Source: Gammaproteobacteria bacterium (GTDB lineage: Bacteria; Pseudomonadota; Gammaproteobacteria; Thiohalospirales; Thiohalospiraceae). From it: a stretch of DNA of 49,404 nt. Positions 36,148 through 45,562 of this stretch are shown here, in pieces. A program made the position numbers and the translations under genes. Where the stretch lies: assembly GCA_015491735.1 (NCBI GenBank), contig WFVH01000030.1, positions 1 to 49,404 of the forward strand, read 5' to 3'. The notes below the pieces were generated by a model. That model ran no database searches. It was not told where the DNA came from and saw nothing but the letters and a program-made list of their open reading frames with translations. Numbering within the stretch: position 1 is the first letter of the stretch; the number at the start of each line of letters is the position of its first letter.

Positions 36148-37404
36148 TCAGCCGGCATAGACCGGCCGTTTCGCGCAGATGGCCAGCACCGCCTCCCGCA
36201 CCTGGCCGATCACCTGCGTATTGTCAATATCGTCAAGGATATCGCACATCCAGGAGGCCAGCGCAGTGGCATCCTCTGCCGAAAAACCGCGCGTGGTAAT
36301 AGCGGGCGTGCCAACACGGATGCCGCTGGTAACAAACGGCGACTGGGGATCGTTGGGTACGGCATTCTTGTTCACGGTGATGTTGGCCGCTCCCAACGCC
36401 GCATCCGCCGCCTTGCCGGTAATCCCCTTGTCGATCAGATCCACCAGAAACAGATGGTTATCGGTGCCGCCGGAGACGATATTGAAACCCCGCTCGATGA
36501 AGACGGCGGCCATGGCCCGCGCATTCTTCACCACCTGCTGCTGGTAGCTGGCGAAGGCTGGCTCCAGCGCCTCCTTGAAGGCCACCGCCTTGGCCGCAAT
36601 CACGTGCATCAGCGGCCCGCCCTGGATACCGGGAAAGATCATGGAGTTGAGCTTTTTCTCAAGCTCCGGGTTGGATCTGGCGAGAATGAAACCGCCCCTT
36701 GGCCCGCGCAAGGTCTTGTGGGTGGTGGAAGTGGTGACATCGGCAATCCCCACCGGACTGGGGTAGACGCCGGCGGCCACCAGCCCGGCTACATGGGCCA
36801 TATCCACCATCAGCCAGGCGCCCACCTTGTCCGCAATCTCCCGAAAGCGCTGCCACTCCACCACCCGCGAATAGGCGGAGAAACCGGCGACGATCATTTT
36901 TGGCTTGTGCTCCAGCGCCAGCATCTCCACCTGTTCATAGTCAATCTCTCCGGTTTCGGGATCCAGGCCGTACTGCACCGCATGATAGATCTTGCCAGAG
37001 AAGTTGACCTTTGCGCCGTGGGTAAGATGCCCTCCATCGGCCAGACTCATCCCCAGCACCGTATCCCCCGGCTGCAGCAACGCCATGTAGACCGCCGCGT
37101 TGGCCTGAGAGCCGGAGTGCGGCTGCACATTGGCGTAGTCGGCGTTGAACAGCTCCCTGAGCCGGTCGATGGCCAGCTGCTCGGCGACATCCACATACTC
37201 GCAGCCGCCATAGTAGCGCTTGCCGGGATACCCCTCCGCATACTTGTTGGTCAACACCGAACCCTGAGCCTCCATCACTCGTGGACTGGCATAGTTCTCG
37301 GACGCAATCAGCTCAATATGCTCCTCCTGGCGTTTGCGCTCGTCTTCCATTGCGCTCCAGAGCGCATCGTCATATCCGGAGATGGTCATATCTTTACTGA
37401 ACAT
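36148..37404 (-). CDS. glyA: serine hydroxymethyltransferase
   Basis: This 418-residue PLP enzyme converts serine and tetrahydrofolate to glycine and methylene-tetrahydrofolate, feeding FolD. Markers are [63 protein letters not shown] and the PLP lysine Lys230 in [15 protein letters not shown]. It is first in the glyA-nrdR-thiL-pgpA operon and divergent from gph, with about 130 bases between the likely start codons. Confidence 0.97.
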   Translation of the reverse strand: MFSKDMTISGYDDALWSAMEDERKRQEEHIELIASENYASPRVMEAQGSVLTNKYAEGYPGKRYYGGCEYVDVAEQLAIDRLRELFNADYANVQPHSGSQANAAVYMALLQPGDTVLGMSLADGGHLTHGAKVNFSGKIYHAVQYGLDPETGEIDYEQVEMLALEHKPKMIVAGFSAYSRVVEWQRFREIADKVGAWLMVDMAHVAGLVAAGVYPSPVGIADVTTSTTHKTLRGPRGGFILARSNPELEKKLNSMIFPGIQGGPLMHVIAAKAVAFKEALEPAFASYQQQVVKNARAMAAVFIERGFNIVSGGTDNHLFLVDLIDKGITGKAADAALGAANITVNKNAVPNDPQSPFVTSGIRVGTPAITTRGFSAEDATALASWMCDILDDIDNTQVIGQVREAVLAICAKRPVYAG

Positions 37405-37534
37405 TGGCGTATTATCCTGTACTCGATTAGGGTATTAAGAGACCGGTTCGACTCACGGCCGCAAACCCGATATTATGCCAAAACCGGCTGCGAAAGAACA
37501 TGAGGGGAGCTTGATTCCAGTCCAACCGCCCACA

Positions 37535-38239
37535 ATGAGCCAAAAATTGCGCACCCTGTTGCTCGATCTGGATGGAACATTGGTGGATACAGCTCCTGAT
37601 CTGGCGCTTGCGCTCAATCTGCTCCGTGAGGAGAAGGGGCTGCCGCCACTGCCTTTCAGGCGGATCCGCCCCGAAGTATCCCATGGGGGTGGCGCGCTCA
37701 TTCGTCTCGCATTTGCCCGCCATCCCGGTCACATGGAGTTTGAAGCGCTCCGTCAGCGCTTTCTGGCGCTCTATCAACAGAACCTCACCACCCATACCCG
37801 GTTGTTTCCCGGCATGAACAGACTGCTCGATACGCTGGAGCAGCATGGTATCCCTTGGGGTGTGGTAACCAACAAGCCCGGGTGGCTCACCGAGCCGTTG
37901 ATGCGGCAACTGGAGCTGGATCAGCGGGCCGGCTGTATCGTCAGCGGCGATACCCTGGAGCAGAGCAAGCCGCATCCGGCCCCCCTGCTCCATGCCTGTC
38001 ACCTGATCGGCAGCACGCCCCACCAAAGCCTCTATGTTGGCGATGCGCAACGGGACATCGAGGCCGGGCGTGCCGCCGGCATGAAAACGCTGGTGGCCAC
38101 GTTTGGATATATCGGGGAGCGGGACAATCCGGAGCAGTGGGGCGCCGACGGGCTGGTGAGCGAGCCGCTGGAGATTCTCTCCTGCCTCGGCCTCCCTTCC
38201 ACCGGAAAGGATCGCTGTCAACAGACGCTGACCAGGTAA
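37535..38239 (+). CDS. gph: phosphoglycolate phosphatase (HAD family)
   Basis: This HAD-superfamily hydrolase has motif I LLLDLDGTLVDTAPDL (nucleophile Asp11, Asp13 from the chosen start), motif II VVTNK and motif III/IV SKPHPAPLL with YVGDAQRDIEAGRAAGM. Gph removes phosphate from 2-phosphoglycolate formed by DNA repair or, in autotrophs, by Rubisco oxygenation. ATG at 37535 gives the usual N-terminus; an in-frame ATG at 37475 is possible, and neither has a clear ribosome site. The 3' end is close to rmuC. Confidence 0.9.
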   Translation: MSQKLRTLLLDLDGTLVDTAPDLALALNLLREEKGLPPLPFRRIRPEVSHGGGALIRLAFARHPGHMEFEALRQRFLALYQQNLTTHTRLFPGMNRLLDTLEQHGIPWGVVTNKPGWLTEPLMRQLELDQRAGCIVSGDTLEQSKPHPAPLLHACHLIGSTPHQSLYVGDAQRDIEAGRAAGMKTLVATFGYIGERDNPEQWGADGLVSEPLEILSCLGLPSTGKDRCQQTLTR

Positions 38240-38274
38240 CCACCATCGACGGAAAAACCATCCAGAACAACTTC

Positions 38275-39597
38275 ATGCCACCTGTCGAGCCAAGTTTCTC
38301 ACGTTATCTTGTCGAATCTGCCGCTTACTATGCCGACGATGCCGTCGCCTGGTTGCTGCTCGCGATTGTCTGCCTGTTCCTGATTGGATTCGGCGCGCTG
38401 CTGGCCCAGTGGCGGGCACAACGCATCATCACCTCACTGAAGGAGCACAACGCCAAACTGGGTATCACGCTGGATCTGGAACGGCGCGGTTATGAAGAAA
38501 AGCTGGCCAGCCAGCGCGCCGACCGGAACCAGCTGAACCATGTTTTCAACACGCTCGCCGGCCAGGCCCTGCGGCATAACAATGAAACTTTTCTCAAACT
38601 GGCCCGTGAAAACCTGCACCACTTCCAGCTTCAAGCCAGCAACGAGCTGGCACAGAAAGAGCAGGCAGTGGAAAACTTGATCACCCCGATCAAGCAAGCT
38701 CTGGAAAAAACCGAACAGCAGCTTCGCCGGATGGAAAACGAACGCAAGGAGGCCTACGGCGCACTGAACAAACACCTGGAAACACTGGCCCAGTCCCAGC
38801 AAATGCTGCAGGATGAAACCCGCAACCTGGTTCAGGCGCTGCGTCGGCCGGAAGTGCGCGGTCAGTGGGGAGAGCTGACGTTGAAGCGCCTGGTAGAGCT
38901 GTCCGGCATGGTAGAACATTGCGACTTCTACCAGCAGGAGCACACCCTCACTGATGACGGCGCCATCCGCCCCGACATGATCATCCGCATGCCGGACGAC
39001 CGCGAAATCGTGGTGGATGTAAAAACCCCGCTGGACGCCTACCTGAGCGCGGTCGAGGCGCCGGACGATGCCCACCGCCAGAAACAGTTGTACCGCCATG
39101 CCCGCAAGGTGCGGGAGCGGGTAAAAGAGCTGGCTGGAAAAGCCTACTGGAAACAGTTCAAGAAAGCGCCGGATTTCGTCATTTTGTTCATTCCTGGAGA
39201 GCAGTTTCTGAGCGCGGCACTGGACACAGACCACAAGCTGCTTGAGGATGCCCTGGCGCAAAAAGTCATCCTCGCCACTCCCACCAGTTTCATCGCCCTG
39301 CTGCGTGCCGTCGGCTATGGCTGGCGCCAGGAGCAGCTGGCAGAGAACGCCGAGCATATCCGCAATATTGGCGAAGATCTCTACAAGCGCCTGCTCACGC
39401 TGACCGACTATCTGGCCAAACTGGGCCGCAGTCTGGAAGCCAGCGTCGGCCATTACAATAAACTGGTAGGCTCCTATGACAACCGTGTTCTGCCCGGCGC
39501 CCGCAAATTTACCGAGATGGGGATCGACATGGGTAAAAGCCTGGACAGCTCCGAGCAGATCGAAAAAGGGGTGCGCGAAGTCGCATCAAAAAAATGA
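38275..39597 (+). CDS. rmuC: DNA recombination protein RmuC
   Basis: This protein of about 440 residues has one membrane helix (about 22-45, DDAVAWLLLAIVCLFLIGFG) and a long coiled coil (about 50-180). The RmuC nuclease-like domain contains RGQWGELTLKRLVELSGMVE, IVVDVKTPLDAYLSAV and FVILFIPGEQFLSAAL. RmuC limits inverted-repeat-mediated rearrangement, which is of interest in a genome with many hairpin elements. The open frame extends upstream to 37855, but that part overlaps gph and is not RmuC-like, so I start at ATG 38275; its ribosome site is weak. Confidence 0.92.
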   Translation: MPPVEPSFSRYLVESAAYYADDAVAWLLLAIVCLFLIGFGALLAQWRAQRIITSLKEHNAKLGITLDLERRGYEEKLASQRADRNQLNHVFNTLAGQALRHNNETFLKLARENLHHFQLQASNELAQKEQAVENLITPIKQALEKTEQQLRRMENERKEAYGALNKHLETLAQSQQMLQDETRNLVQALRRPEVRGQWGELTLKRLVELSGMVEHCDFYQQEHTLTDDGAIRPDMIIRMPDDREIVVDVKTPLDAYLSAVEAPDDAHRQKQLYRHARKVRERVKELAGKAYWKQFKKAPDFVILFIPGEQFLSAALDTDHKLLEDALAQKVILATPTSFIALLRAVGYGWRQEQLAENAEHIRNIGEDLYKRLLTLTDYLAKLGRSLEASVGHYNKLVGSYDNRVLPGARKFTEMGIDMGKSLDSSEQIEKGVREVASKK

Positions 39598-39780
39598 ACG
39601 CGATGCCCGGCTGTTCCTGTTGTCCCGGGACCTGCATGTTCAGCTACCGGAATTGATGGATCTGACCCGAATACAGCAACCACGCGCCGCTGGTTTGAAC
39701 CGCCACGAGGCGAATAGTATAATCACGGGAAGGATTTGCACTAGCAAAAGATAATAAATCAGACAGCAAAGGAAACAACA

Positions 39781-40194
39781 ATGGATATTATGAAATTAGG
39801 CGCATCACTCCTCATGGAAAAGCTGGGGAGCAGCGACGGCAACCTGGACAGTATCACATCCGCTCTGGGCGGCCTGCTTACCGATAGCAGTGGCAATCTT
39901 GATCTGGGAAGTATCGTCTCCGGCTTGCAGGAGAAGGGGCTGGGTTCCATCGCGGAATCGTGGCTTGGCGATGGTGAAAACGAAGCCATATCCGCTGATT
40001 CGGTCAAGGATCTGTTTGGCAGCGAGAAAATTTCACAAATCGCGTCGCAACTGAACACCGATGAAGGAAGCATTCTCAATGGCCTGTCCGAAGCGCTGCC
40101 GCAGATCATGGACAAATCCAGCAGTGGCGGCTCCCTGCTCGACTCGATCGGCGGCATGGATGGCGTATTGAACATGGCCAAGAAACTGTTTTAG
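39781..40194 (+). CDS. DUF937/YidB-like protein
   Basis: This 137-residue protein has a clear ribosome site (AAGGAA before ATG 39781). It is rich in Gly, Ser, Leu and Asp, with repeated short helices: LDSITSALGGLLTD, LGSIVSGLQEKGLGSI, FGSEKISQIASQLN and GSLLDSIGGMDGVLNMAKKL. This pattern matches the DUF937/YidB family, whose function is unknown. It has its own terminator 15 bases after the stop, so it is monocistronic. Confidence 0.75.
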   Translation: MDIMKLGASLLMEKLGSSDGNLDSITSALGGLLTDSSGNLDLGSIVSGLQEKGLGSIAESWLGDGENEAISADSVKDLFGSEKISQIASQLNTDEGSILNGLSEALPQIMDKSSSGGSLLDSIGGMDGVLNMAKKLF

Positions 40195-40208
40195 CCCCGC
40201 AAACAGAC

Positions 40209-40243
40209 AGCGCTCTGACACAGCCGCGGCAGAGCGCTTTTCT
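40209..40243 (+). terminator. rho-independent terminator after the DUF937-like gene
   Basis: AGCGCTCTG (40209-40217) and CAGAGCGCT (40230-40238) form a perfect 9-bp stem with a 12-base loop, followed by TTTTCT. It lies 15 bases after the stop codon at 40194. Confidence 0.85.
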
Positions 40244-40378
40244 CGCCGGTTGCTATTGTGCACCAGCATGCGGCAAGGCAGCACACTGTTGCAAACCTTG
40301 GCCTGGAAACGCACTCCGCCCGGCAGCGCGCCGTGGTCAAAAGCCGGAATACAACAGTTTCCCGGCACAACAATCCTT

Positions 40379-40530
40379 GTAACTATTCAGCTCACCCCTG
40401 AAATCCGCCATTTCTGCGTTGAAAAATGGTCATTTACACGCGTAAACCCCCATTTTTCGCCTTGAACTGACGAATTTCAGGGGTAATCTGAACAGTTACC
40501 GGCTTGTTTCATACGATGCTGAATAGTTAC
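40379..40530 (-). repeat. MITE copy 5 (subfamily A), reverse orientation, 8-bp target duplication
   Basis: Full 152 bp with exact ends. The flanking octamers CAATCCTT (40371-40378 and 40531-40538) are identical, and the right one overlaps the stop codon of sdhB (TAA at 40539-40537). It lies in the convergent gap between the DUF937-like gene and sdhB. Confidence 0.95.
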
Positions 40531-40536
40531 CAATCC

Positions 40537-41241
40537 TTAAAGAATATGCTTGAGCATCGTCTGCTTGATGCGCCCTATGGCCTTGGTTGGATTCAGCCCT
40601 TTGGGGCACACCTCTACGCAGTTCATGATACTGCGGCAGCGAAACAGCCGGTAAGGTCCTTCCAGTTCACTGAGCCGCTCCGCAGTGGCCTGATCACGGC
40701 TGTCTGCCAGAAAACGCCATGACTGCAACAGCGCTGCCGGACCGCGAAAACCATCCGGGTTCCACCAGAACGAAGGACAGGATGTGGTGCAACAACCACA
40801 CAGAATGCATTCATACAGGCCATCCAGCCGATCGCGCTCGTCAGGGGATTGAAGGCGCTCCACCTCCGGCTCGGGATCGTGGGCTACCAGGTAAGGCTTG
40901 ATCGAGCGGTAGTGTTCAAAAAAACGGTCCATATCCACCACCAGATCGCGGATTACCGGCATTCCGGGCAGGGGGCGCACCTCTATCGGTTGTTTGAGAT
41001 CAGTCAGCGGGGTGATACAACCCAGTCCGTTACGCCCGTTGATATTCAAGGCGTCTGAACCACAAACACCCTCTCCGCAGGAGTGGCGAAATACCAGGGT
41101 TTCATCTATTTCCCTGATACGCAGCAGAGCATCGCGCAGCATCATTCCCGGCTGGATATCGTCCAGCCGATACTCCTGCATGTAGGAGCCACCATCTATC
41201 TCGGGGTTGTATCGATAGATTGAAAAACGTGCACTGCTCAT
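40537..41241 (-). CDS. sdhB: succinate dehydrogenase iron-sulfur subunit
   Basis: This 234-residue subunit carries the 2Fe-2S site (HSCGEGVCGSDALNINGRNGL with Cys55 and Cys60; Asp63 replaces a cysteine as in E. coli), then the 4Fe-4S and 3Fe-4S ligands CILCGCCTTSCPSFWW and CRSIMNCVEVCPKGLNPTKA. It passes electrons from SdhA to the quinone site. It is last in the sdhC-D-A-B operon, six bases after sdhA. Its stop codon lies within the target duplication of a MITE. Confidence 0.97.
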   Translation of the reverse strand: MSSARFSIYRYNPEIDGGSYMQEYRLDDIQPGMMLRDALLRIREIDETLVFRHSCGEGVCGSDALNINGRNGLGCITPLTDLKQPIEVRPLPGMPVIRDLVVDMDRFFEHYRSIKPYLVAHDPEPEVERLQSPDERDRLDGLYECILCGCCTTSCPSFWWNPDGFRGPAALLQSWRFLADSRDQATAERLSELEGPYRLFRCRSIMNCVEVCPKGLNPTKAIGRIKQTMLKHIL

Positions 41242-41247
41242 CGCCTG

Positions 41248-43014
41248 TCAATAAACCCTGGGCTTTGGCGGAAAGGGGGCGACCGTCAGCGGTTTGGTGC
41301 GTACCGGTTTGTAATCGAGCTTGCGCCCCTGCTTGAAAAACAGACTGTGCTTGAGCCACTGTTGGTCATCCCGCTCGGGGAAATCGATACGCGAATGCGC
41401 ACCACGGCTCTCCTTGCGGGCCAGTGCAGAGCAGACGGTGGCAATGGCGACCTCCATCATGTTTTCCAGCTCCAACGCCTCGATGCGGGCGGTGTTGAAA
41501 ACCCGGCTGTGGTCGGTCAGCGTGGCATTCTGTAACCGCTGCTCCAGAGCAAGCACCCGTTCCACCCCTTCCGCCAGCACCTCTTCGGTACGAAACACAC
41601 CGCAGTAGTCCTCCATTGTCTGCTGTAGTTCACGGCGCAGCTGCGCTACCGATTCACCGCCACGCGGCTGCTCCCAGCGGGCCAGACGGGAGAGCGCCCG
41701 CTCGACGCTATCTTCATCGAGAGGCAGATGATAGCGGCTCTGCAGCAGATAATCAGCAATGTGGTTGGCGGCCGCACGGCCAAATACGACAATATCCAGC
41801 AGCGAGTTTCCTCCCAGACGGTTGGCGCCATGCACCGATACACAGGCACACTCCCCTGCCGCGTAGAGGCCCGGGATGGCCTCTTCCGGACCATGGGAAA
41901 AGGGAACCACCACCTGACCATTCCGGTTGGTGGGAATCCCGCCCATGGTGTAGTGCGCTGTCGGAAATACCGGAACAGGCCGGTCCACCGGATCCAGATG
42001 CAAAAAGGTCCGCACCAGGTCACGAATGCCTGGCAACCGTTTGGCCACGACCCCTTCACCAAGATGATCCAGTTTCAGCAACACATGGTCGCCCTTCTTC
42101 CCGCAACCACGCCCTTCCCGCACCTCGGAAGCTATCGCCCGGCTGACCACATCACGGCTGGCAAGATCCCTGGCGTTAGGGGCATAGCGCTCCATGAAGC
42201 GCTCCCCATCCTTGTTGATCAGATAACCGCCCTCACCCCGCGCGCCTTCGGTTATCAACATCCCCTTTCCGGCAATACCGGTGGGATGAAACTGGAAAAA
42301 CTCCATATCCTGCAACGGCATTCCGGCGCGCAGCACCATGGCCATCCCGTCACCTGTGTTGATCCGGGCGTTGGTGTTTGTGCGGAAGATCTGCGCGGCG
42401 CCGCCAGTGGCAAGCAGGGTGCAGCGAGCCTCGATGAGAATCGGCTCGCCGCTGGCAATCTCCAGCGCCACCGCGCCGAGAACATTGCCGTCGTCATCGC
42501 TAATCAGATCGATGGCGAAGTATTCATCAAAAAAGTGGGTGCGGGCCTGAATGTTCTGCTGATAGAGGGTATGCAGAATGGCATGACCGGTCCGATCCGC
42601 GGCAGCACAGGTTCGAGCCGCCTGTTCGCCGCCGAAATCCTGGCTCTGCCCGCCAAAGGGGCGTTGATATATTTTGCCGTTCTCCCGCCGCGAGAACGGC
42701 ACTCCGGCATGCTCAAGTTCGATGACCAACTCGGCGGCGGCTCGGCACATGTATTCGATGGCATCCTGATCACCCAGATAGTCACTGCCTTTGACCGTAT
42801 CATACATATGCCAGTGCCAGTCGTCGGGCAAAACGTTGGCCAGCGCCGCATTGATGCCGCCCTGCGCCGCTACCGTATGTGAACGGGTGGGAAACACCTT
42901 GGATACCACCGCCACACTGGCTTCCACCCGCGCCAGTTGGAGAGCGGCGCGCAAACCACCGCCCCCGGCGCCAATCACCAGAACATCGAATCTGCGCCTG
43001 CGCAGACCGTTCAT
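41248..43014 (-). CDS. sdhA: succinate dehydrogenase flavoprotein subunit
   Basis: This 588-residue FAD subunit has the dinucleotide fold [20 protein letters not shown] (10-29) and the covalent FAD histidine His46 in [16 protein letters not shown]. Catalytic and substrate regions are [24 protein letters not shown] and [20 protein letters not shown]. The start ATG overlaps the sdhD stop (ATGA, 43014-43011), which decides it. A longer open frame to 43227 overlaps sdhD and is not real. It oxidises succinate in the TCA cycle at the inner face of the membrane. Confidence 0.97.
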   Translation of the reverse strand: MNGLRRRRFDVLVIGAGGGGLRAALQLARVEASVAVVSKVFPTRSHTVAAQGGINAALANVLPDDWHWHMYDTVKGSDYLGDQDAIEYMCRAAAELVIELEHAGVPFSRRENGKIYQRPFGGQSQDFGGEQAARTCAAADRTGHAILHTLYQQNIQARTHFFDEYFAIDLISDDDGNVLGAVALEIASGEPILIEARCTLLATGGAAQIFRTNTNARINTGDGMAMVLRAGMPLQDMEFFQFHPTGIAGKGMLITEGARGEGGYLINKDGERFMERYAPNARDLASRDVVSRAIASEVREGRGCGKKGDHVLLKLDHLGEGVVAKRLPGIRDLVRTFLHLDPVDRPVPVFPTAHYTMGGIPTNRNGQVVVPFSHGPEEAIPGLYAAGECACVSVHGANRLGGNSLLDIVVFGRAAANHIADYLLQSRYHLPLDEDSVERALSRLARWEQPRGGESVAQLRRELQQTMEDYCGVFRTEEVLAEGVERVLALEQRLQNATLTDHSRVFNTARIEALELENMMEVAIATVCSALARKESRGAHSRIDFPERDDQQWLKHSLFFKQGRKLDYKPVRTKPLTVAPFPPKPRVY

Positions 43015-43352
43015 GCCGGCACCACACGCTGCATAATTTGCAGTATCCAGGCCGCCATTGCCAACAGCAGCACCATCATCGACAGACGCAACACAAAGCG
43101 CAGCCACACGGGCTTGACATAGTCCATGAACACATCCCGCATACCCACCCAGACGTGCGCCAGCAGCGCCACAAAAAAGAGTATAAACGCCGTTTTCACC
43201 CATGGCTGCGCTACCCACGCATACCACTGCTGGTAATCCGCGGGTGGATCGAGTATCAGATGAGCCGCAAACCAGATGGTAAATAGCGCCAGGTAGCCCG
43301 CGCTGACACGCTGCAGCTCCCAGGTTCTCAAACCGCCGCTGGGAACCCTCAC
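43011..43352 (-). CDS. sdhD: succinate dehydrogenase membrane anchor SdhD
   Basis: This 113-residue protein has three membrane helices (about 15-33, 51-69 and 84-106). The haem- and quinone-site segment [17 protein letters not shown] carries the histidine haem ligand and the Asp-Tyr pair typical of SdhD. Its start overlaps the sdhC stop (ATGA) and its stop overlaps the sdhA start, so the whole operon is coupled. Confidence 0.93.
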   Translation of the reverse strand: MRVPSGGLRTWELQRVSAGYLALFTIWFAAHLILDPPADYQQWYAWVAQPWVKTAFILFFVALLAHVWVGMRDVFMDYVKPVWLRFVLRLSMMVLLLAMAAWILQIMQRVVPA

Positions 43353-43729
43353 CAGACAGCTACCAAGGCTATCAACAACATGATCAGACCAGCGCCGATG
43401 GCCAGACCGGCGCCAAGCCTCGCCTGCTCTCTTTCCACCCCGATCTCCATATCGAGCAGCAGATGACGAATCCCCGCAAACAGGTGATGGGACAGGAACC
43501 AGGCATAGGGAACCAGCAGCAGCTTGAACAACGGCTGCGCAACCAGGGAGCTGACCCGGTCATACCCCTCGGCGCTCTGCAGCGACAGCCCGAACAGATA
43601 AAGCGCAACGGGCAGAGAGGCAAACAGCATCACCCCGCTGACGCGATGGCCAATGGAAACCAGCGCTACGGCAGGAAACCGGATCCGCCTCAGATCAAGA
43701 AACACAGGTCTGTTATCATTGGTATCCAC
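43349..43729 (-). CDS. sdhC: succinate dehydrogenase cytochrome b556 subunit SdhC
   Basis: This 126-residue membrane subunit starts at GTG 43729 as [20 protein letters not shown], matching the usual N-terminus NRPVFLDL. The open frame continues upstream to 43795, but those 22 residues (Arg/Cys-rich) do not match the family. Three helices follow; [12 protein letters not shown] and [14 protein letters not shown] hold the quinone-site serine/arginine and the haem histidine. First gene of sdhCDAB. Confidence 0.9.
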   Translation of the reverse strand: MDTNDNRPVFLDLRRIRFPAVALVSIGHRVSGVMLFASLPVALYLFGLSLQSAEGYDRVSSLVAQPLFKLLLVPYAWFLSHHLFAGIRHLLLDMEIGVEREQARLGAGLAIGAGLIMLLIALVAVW

Positions 43730-43903
43730 AGCGTTTGCCCTGTTGCGGGGACGGCAGCTCAAGGTGGCCCGATACCGTCCGGATTGCCTGCACACTGCCG
43801 GAAAACAGGCAACCCTCCCCGGCTTTCAGGAGAATCGATCCCTTGCTCGGCGCGAAGGAACATTTTGACCTCTTCATCGGACAAACAGGGGTAACTTGAA
43901 CCG

Positions 43904-43931
43904 TTATCATAAAAAAAGCGCCCACTTGCAA
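43904..43931 (-). promoter_or_regulatory. candidate promoter of the sdhCDAB operon
   Basis: On the minus strand TTGCAA (43931-43926) and TGATAA (43909-43904) are 16 bases apart. It would give a leader of about 170 bases before sdhC. The divergent gap 43730-44171 shows no gene, and no strong promoter for ygfZ could be fixed, though TTGACG and AT-rich sequence near 44137-44155 are suggestive. Confidence 0.3.
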
Positions 43932-44171
43932 ACAATTGGCTGGCAACCGCCCGGAAGCAAGCGGGGCGGTTACATAAAACACCGGGTACCATTGCCCCGG
44001 CAAAACGATATGCCGCATTCAGAACGTCAGGAACAGACCGCCGCACCGAACCCGCCCGCTCCTGAAACCGCCGGCAAATTGCCTTTAATGGAAAAGCGGT
44101 ACGCAACGGCTGAATACCGCATCCATTGTTGACGGATTAATATATACCAATACCACAGGAAAACAATCAAG

Positions 44172-45233
44172 ATGAACAGTGAATGGCAGAAATTTCTCAA
44201 CCGCACCGGGGTGCGGATCGATAATGACGCCGTGCACCCTGGCAGCACGGCCCGCCAGGAGGCGGAGGCCGCCACCAGGGAGACCATTATCACCACACTT
44301 CCCTACCTGGGGCTCATCCGTATTGGCGGCAAGGATGCAGCCACCTTCATGCAGAACCAGTTCACCAATGATGTGCGAGAGGTTGCCAGCGACAAAAGCC
44401 AGCTCAGCGCCTGGTGCAGCCCCAAGGGCCGGGTACTGGCCTGCTTCCGTCTGTTCAGAACGGGGGAGTACTACTATATGCAGCTGCCCCGGTCCCTGGT
44501 TCTGTCCACACTGGAGCAGTTGCGCAAATATATCCTGATGTCCGAGGTCTCGCTGGAGGACTGCAGCGACGCCTTCGCCACCATTGGAATCGCAGGCCCA
44601 CAGGCAAAAACCCTGTTGGATGAACTACTCCCTGCCATGGCTGCAGCGGTAGACGAGGTGGTTCACCTGGATGATTATCTATCGATTGCGCTGCCAGGCC
44701 GCTCTCCCCGTTTCATCCTTATTGGCGAACCAGGCCGGATGATGCCGTTATGGTCATCCCTGAAAACCCTGGCGCAGACGGTGGGCAGCAGTAACTGGCG
44801 GCTGCTCGACATTCACGCCGGCCTCCCCAATATCTATCCGGAAACCGCCGGGGCGTTCGTACCCCAGATGCTCAACCTGCAGGCAATCGGGGGGCTCAGT
44901 TTGACCAAAGGGTGCTACCCCGGACAGGAGGTGGTTGCGCGAATGCAGTACCTGGGGAAACTGAAACGCCGCATGTACCGGGCAGTGGTCGATACCGCCA
45001 TCTCCATACAGCCAGGAGACGCGCTCCTTATCGCCGGAAGCGAACACGGCACGGGGAAAGTCGTCGATGCACATCCGGACGCTTCCGGTGGATATGAACT
45101 GTTGGCGGTAGTGGAGATTGCCACCGTGGAAAGTGGCAAAAAAGTCTGCCTGGAGAGCAATAACGCAGCCGTGGTCAATTTTGTGGATCTGCCCTACGCA
45201 GTGGCTGAACAATCTCCCGGAAGCAAACAATGA
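44172..45233 (+). CDS. ygfZ: folate-binding iron-sulfur assembly protein YgfZ
   Basis: This 353-residue protein of the GcvT/COG0354 family has the diagnostic KGCYPGQEVVARMQYLGKLK (about residues 246-265), with the essential cysteine, and an early YLGLIRIGGKDAATFMQNQF segment. YgfZ uses tetrahydrofolate to help maintain certain Fe-S enzymes, including succinate dehydrogenase, so its divergent position beside sdhCDAB makes functional sense. A MITE sits 70 bases after the stop. Confidence 0.95.
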   Translation: MNSEWQKFLNRTGVRIDNDAVHPGSTARQEAEAATRETIITTLPYLGLIRIGGKDAATFMQNQFTNDVREVASDKSQLSAWCSPKGRVLACFRLFRTGEYYYMQLPRSLVLSTLEQLRKYILMSEVSLEDCSDAFATIGIAGPQAKTLLDELLPAMAAAVDEVVHLDDYLSIALPGRSPRFILIGEPGRMMPLWSSLKTLAQTVGSSNWRLLDIHAGLPNIYPETAGAFVPQMLNLQAIGGLSLTKGCYPGQEVVARMQYLGKLKRRMYRAVVDTAISIQPGDALLIAGSEHGTGKVVDAHPDASGGYELLAVVEIATVESGKKVCLESNNAAVVNFVDLPYAVAEQSPGSKQ

Positions 45234-45302
45234 AATTGGCAGCCCAAACGAAATGCCGCTATTCCGGCATGTCCAGCAAGCAACGCGGGAGCATTGAAAC
45301 GG

Positions 45303-45454
45303 GTAACTATTCAGCATGGTATGAAACAGGCCGGCAACTGTTCAGATTGCCCCTGAAATTCGTCAGTTCAAGGCGAAAAATGTGAGTTTACGCGTGTAAA
45401 TGACCATTTTTCAACGCAGAAATGGCGAATTTCAGGGGTGAGCTGAATAGTTAC
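45303..45454 (+). repeat. MITE copy 6 (subfamily A), 8-bp target duplication
   Basis: Full 152 bp with exact terminal repeats GTAACTATTCAG and CTGAATAGTTAC. The flanking octamers TGAAACGG (45295-45302 and 45455-45462) are identical. It lies in the gap between ygfZ and the asparagine-synthetase-like gene, in the same orientation as copy 7. Confidence 0.95.
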
Positions 45455-45562
45455 TGAAACGGTATCTACCGGGAAAAACGGAAAACCGGTGCGCAAGGAA
45501 ACCGGTAAAGATGTGACACAACAGTCTTGTTAATTGCCAAACCCGTGAAGGGAGCAAAATAT

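Noticed and set aside
37855-38274. 140-residue N-terminal extension of RmuC
   Set aside because: It lies in another frame of gph and shows no RmuC similarity.
43015-43227. N-terminal extension of SdhA
   Set aside because: It overlaps sdhD, has no family match, and the ATGA overlap with the sdhD stop fixes the start at 43014.
45253-45270. ATGCCG/CGGCAT hairpin after ygfZ as a terminator
   Set aside because: Short stem and no T-run.
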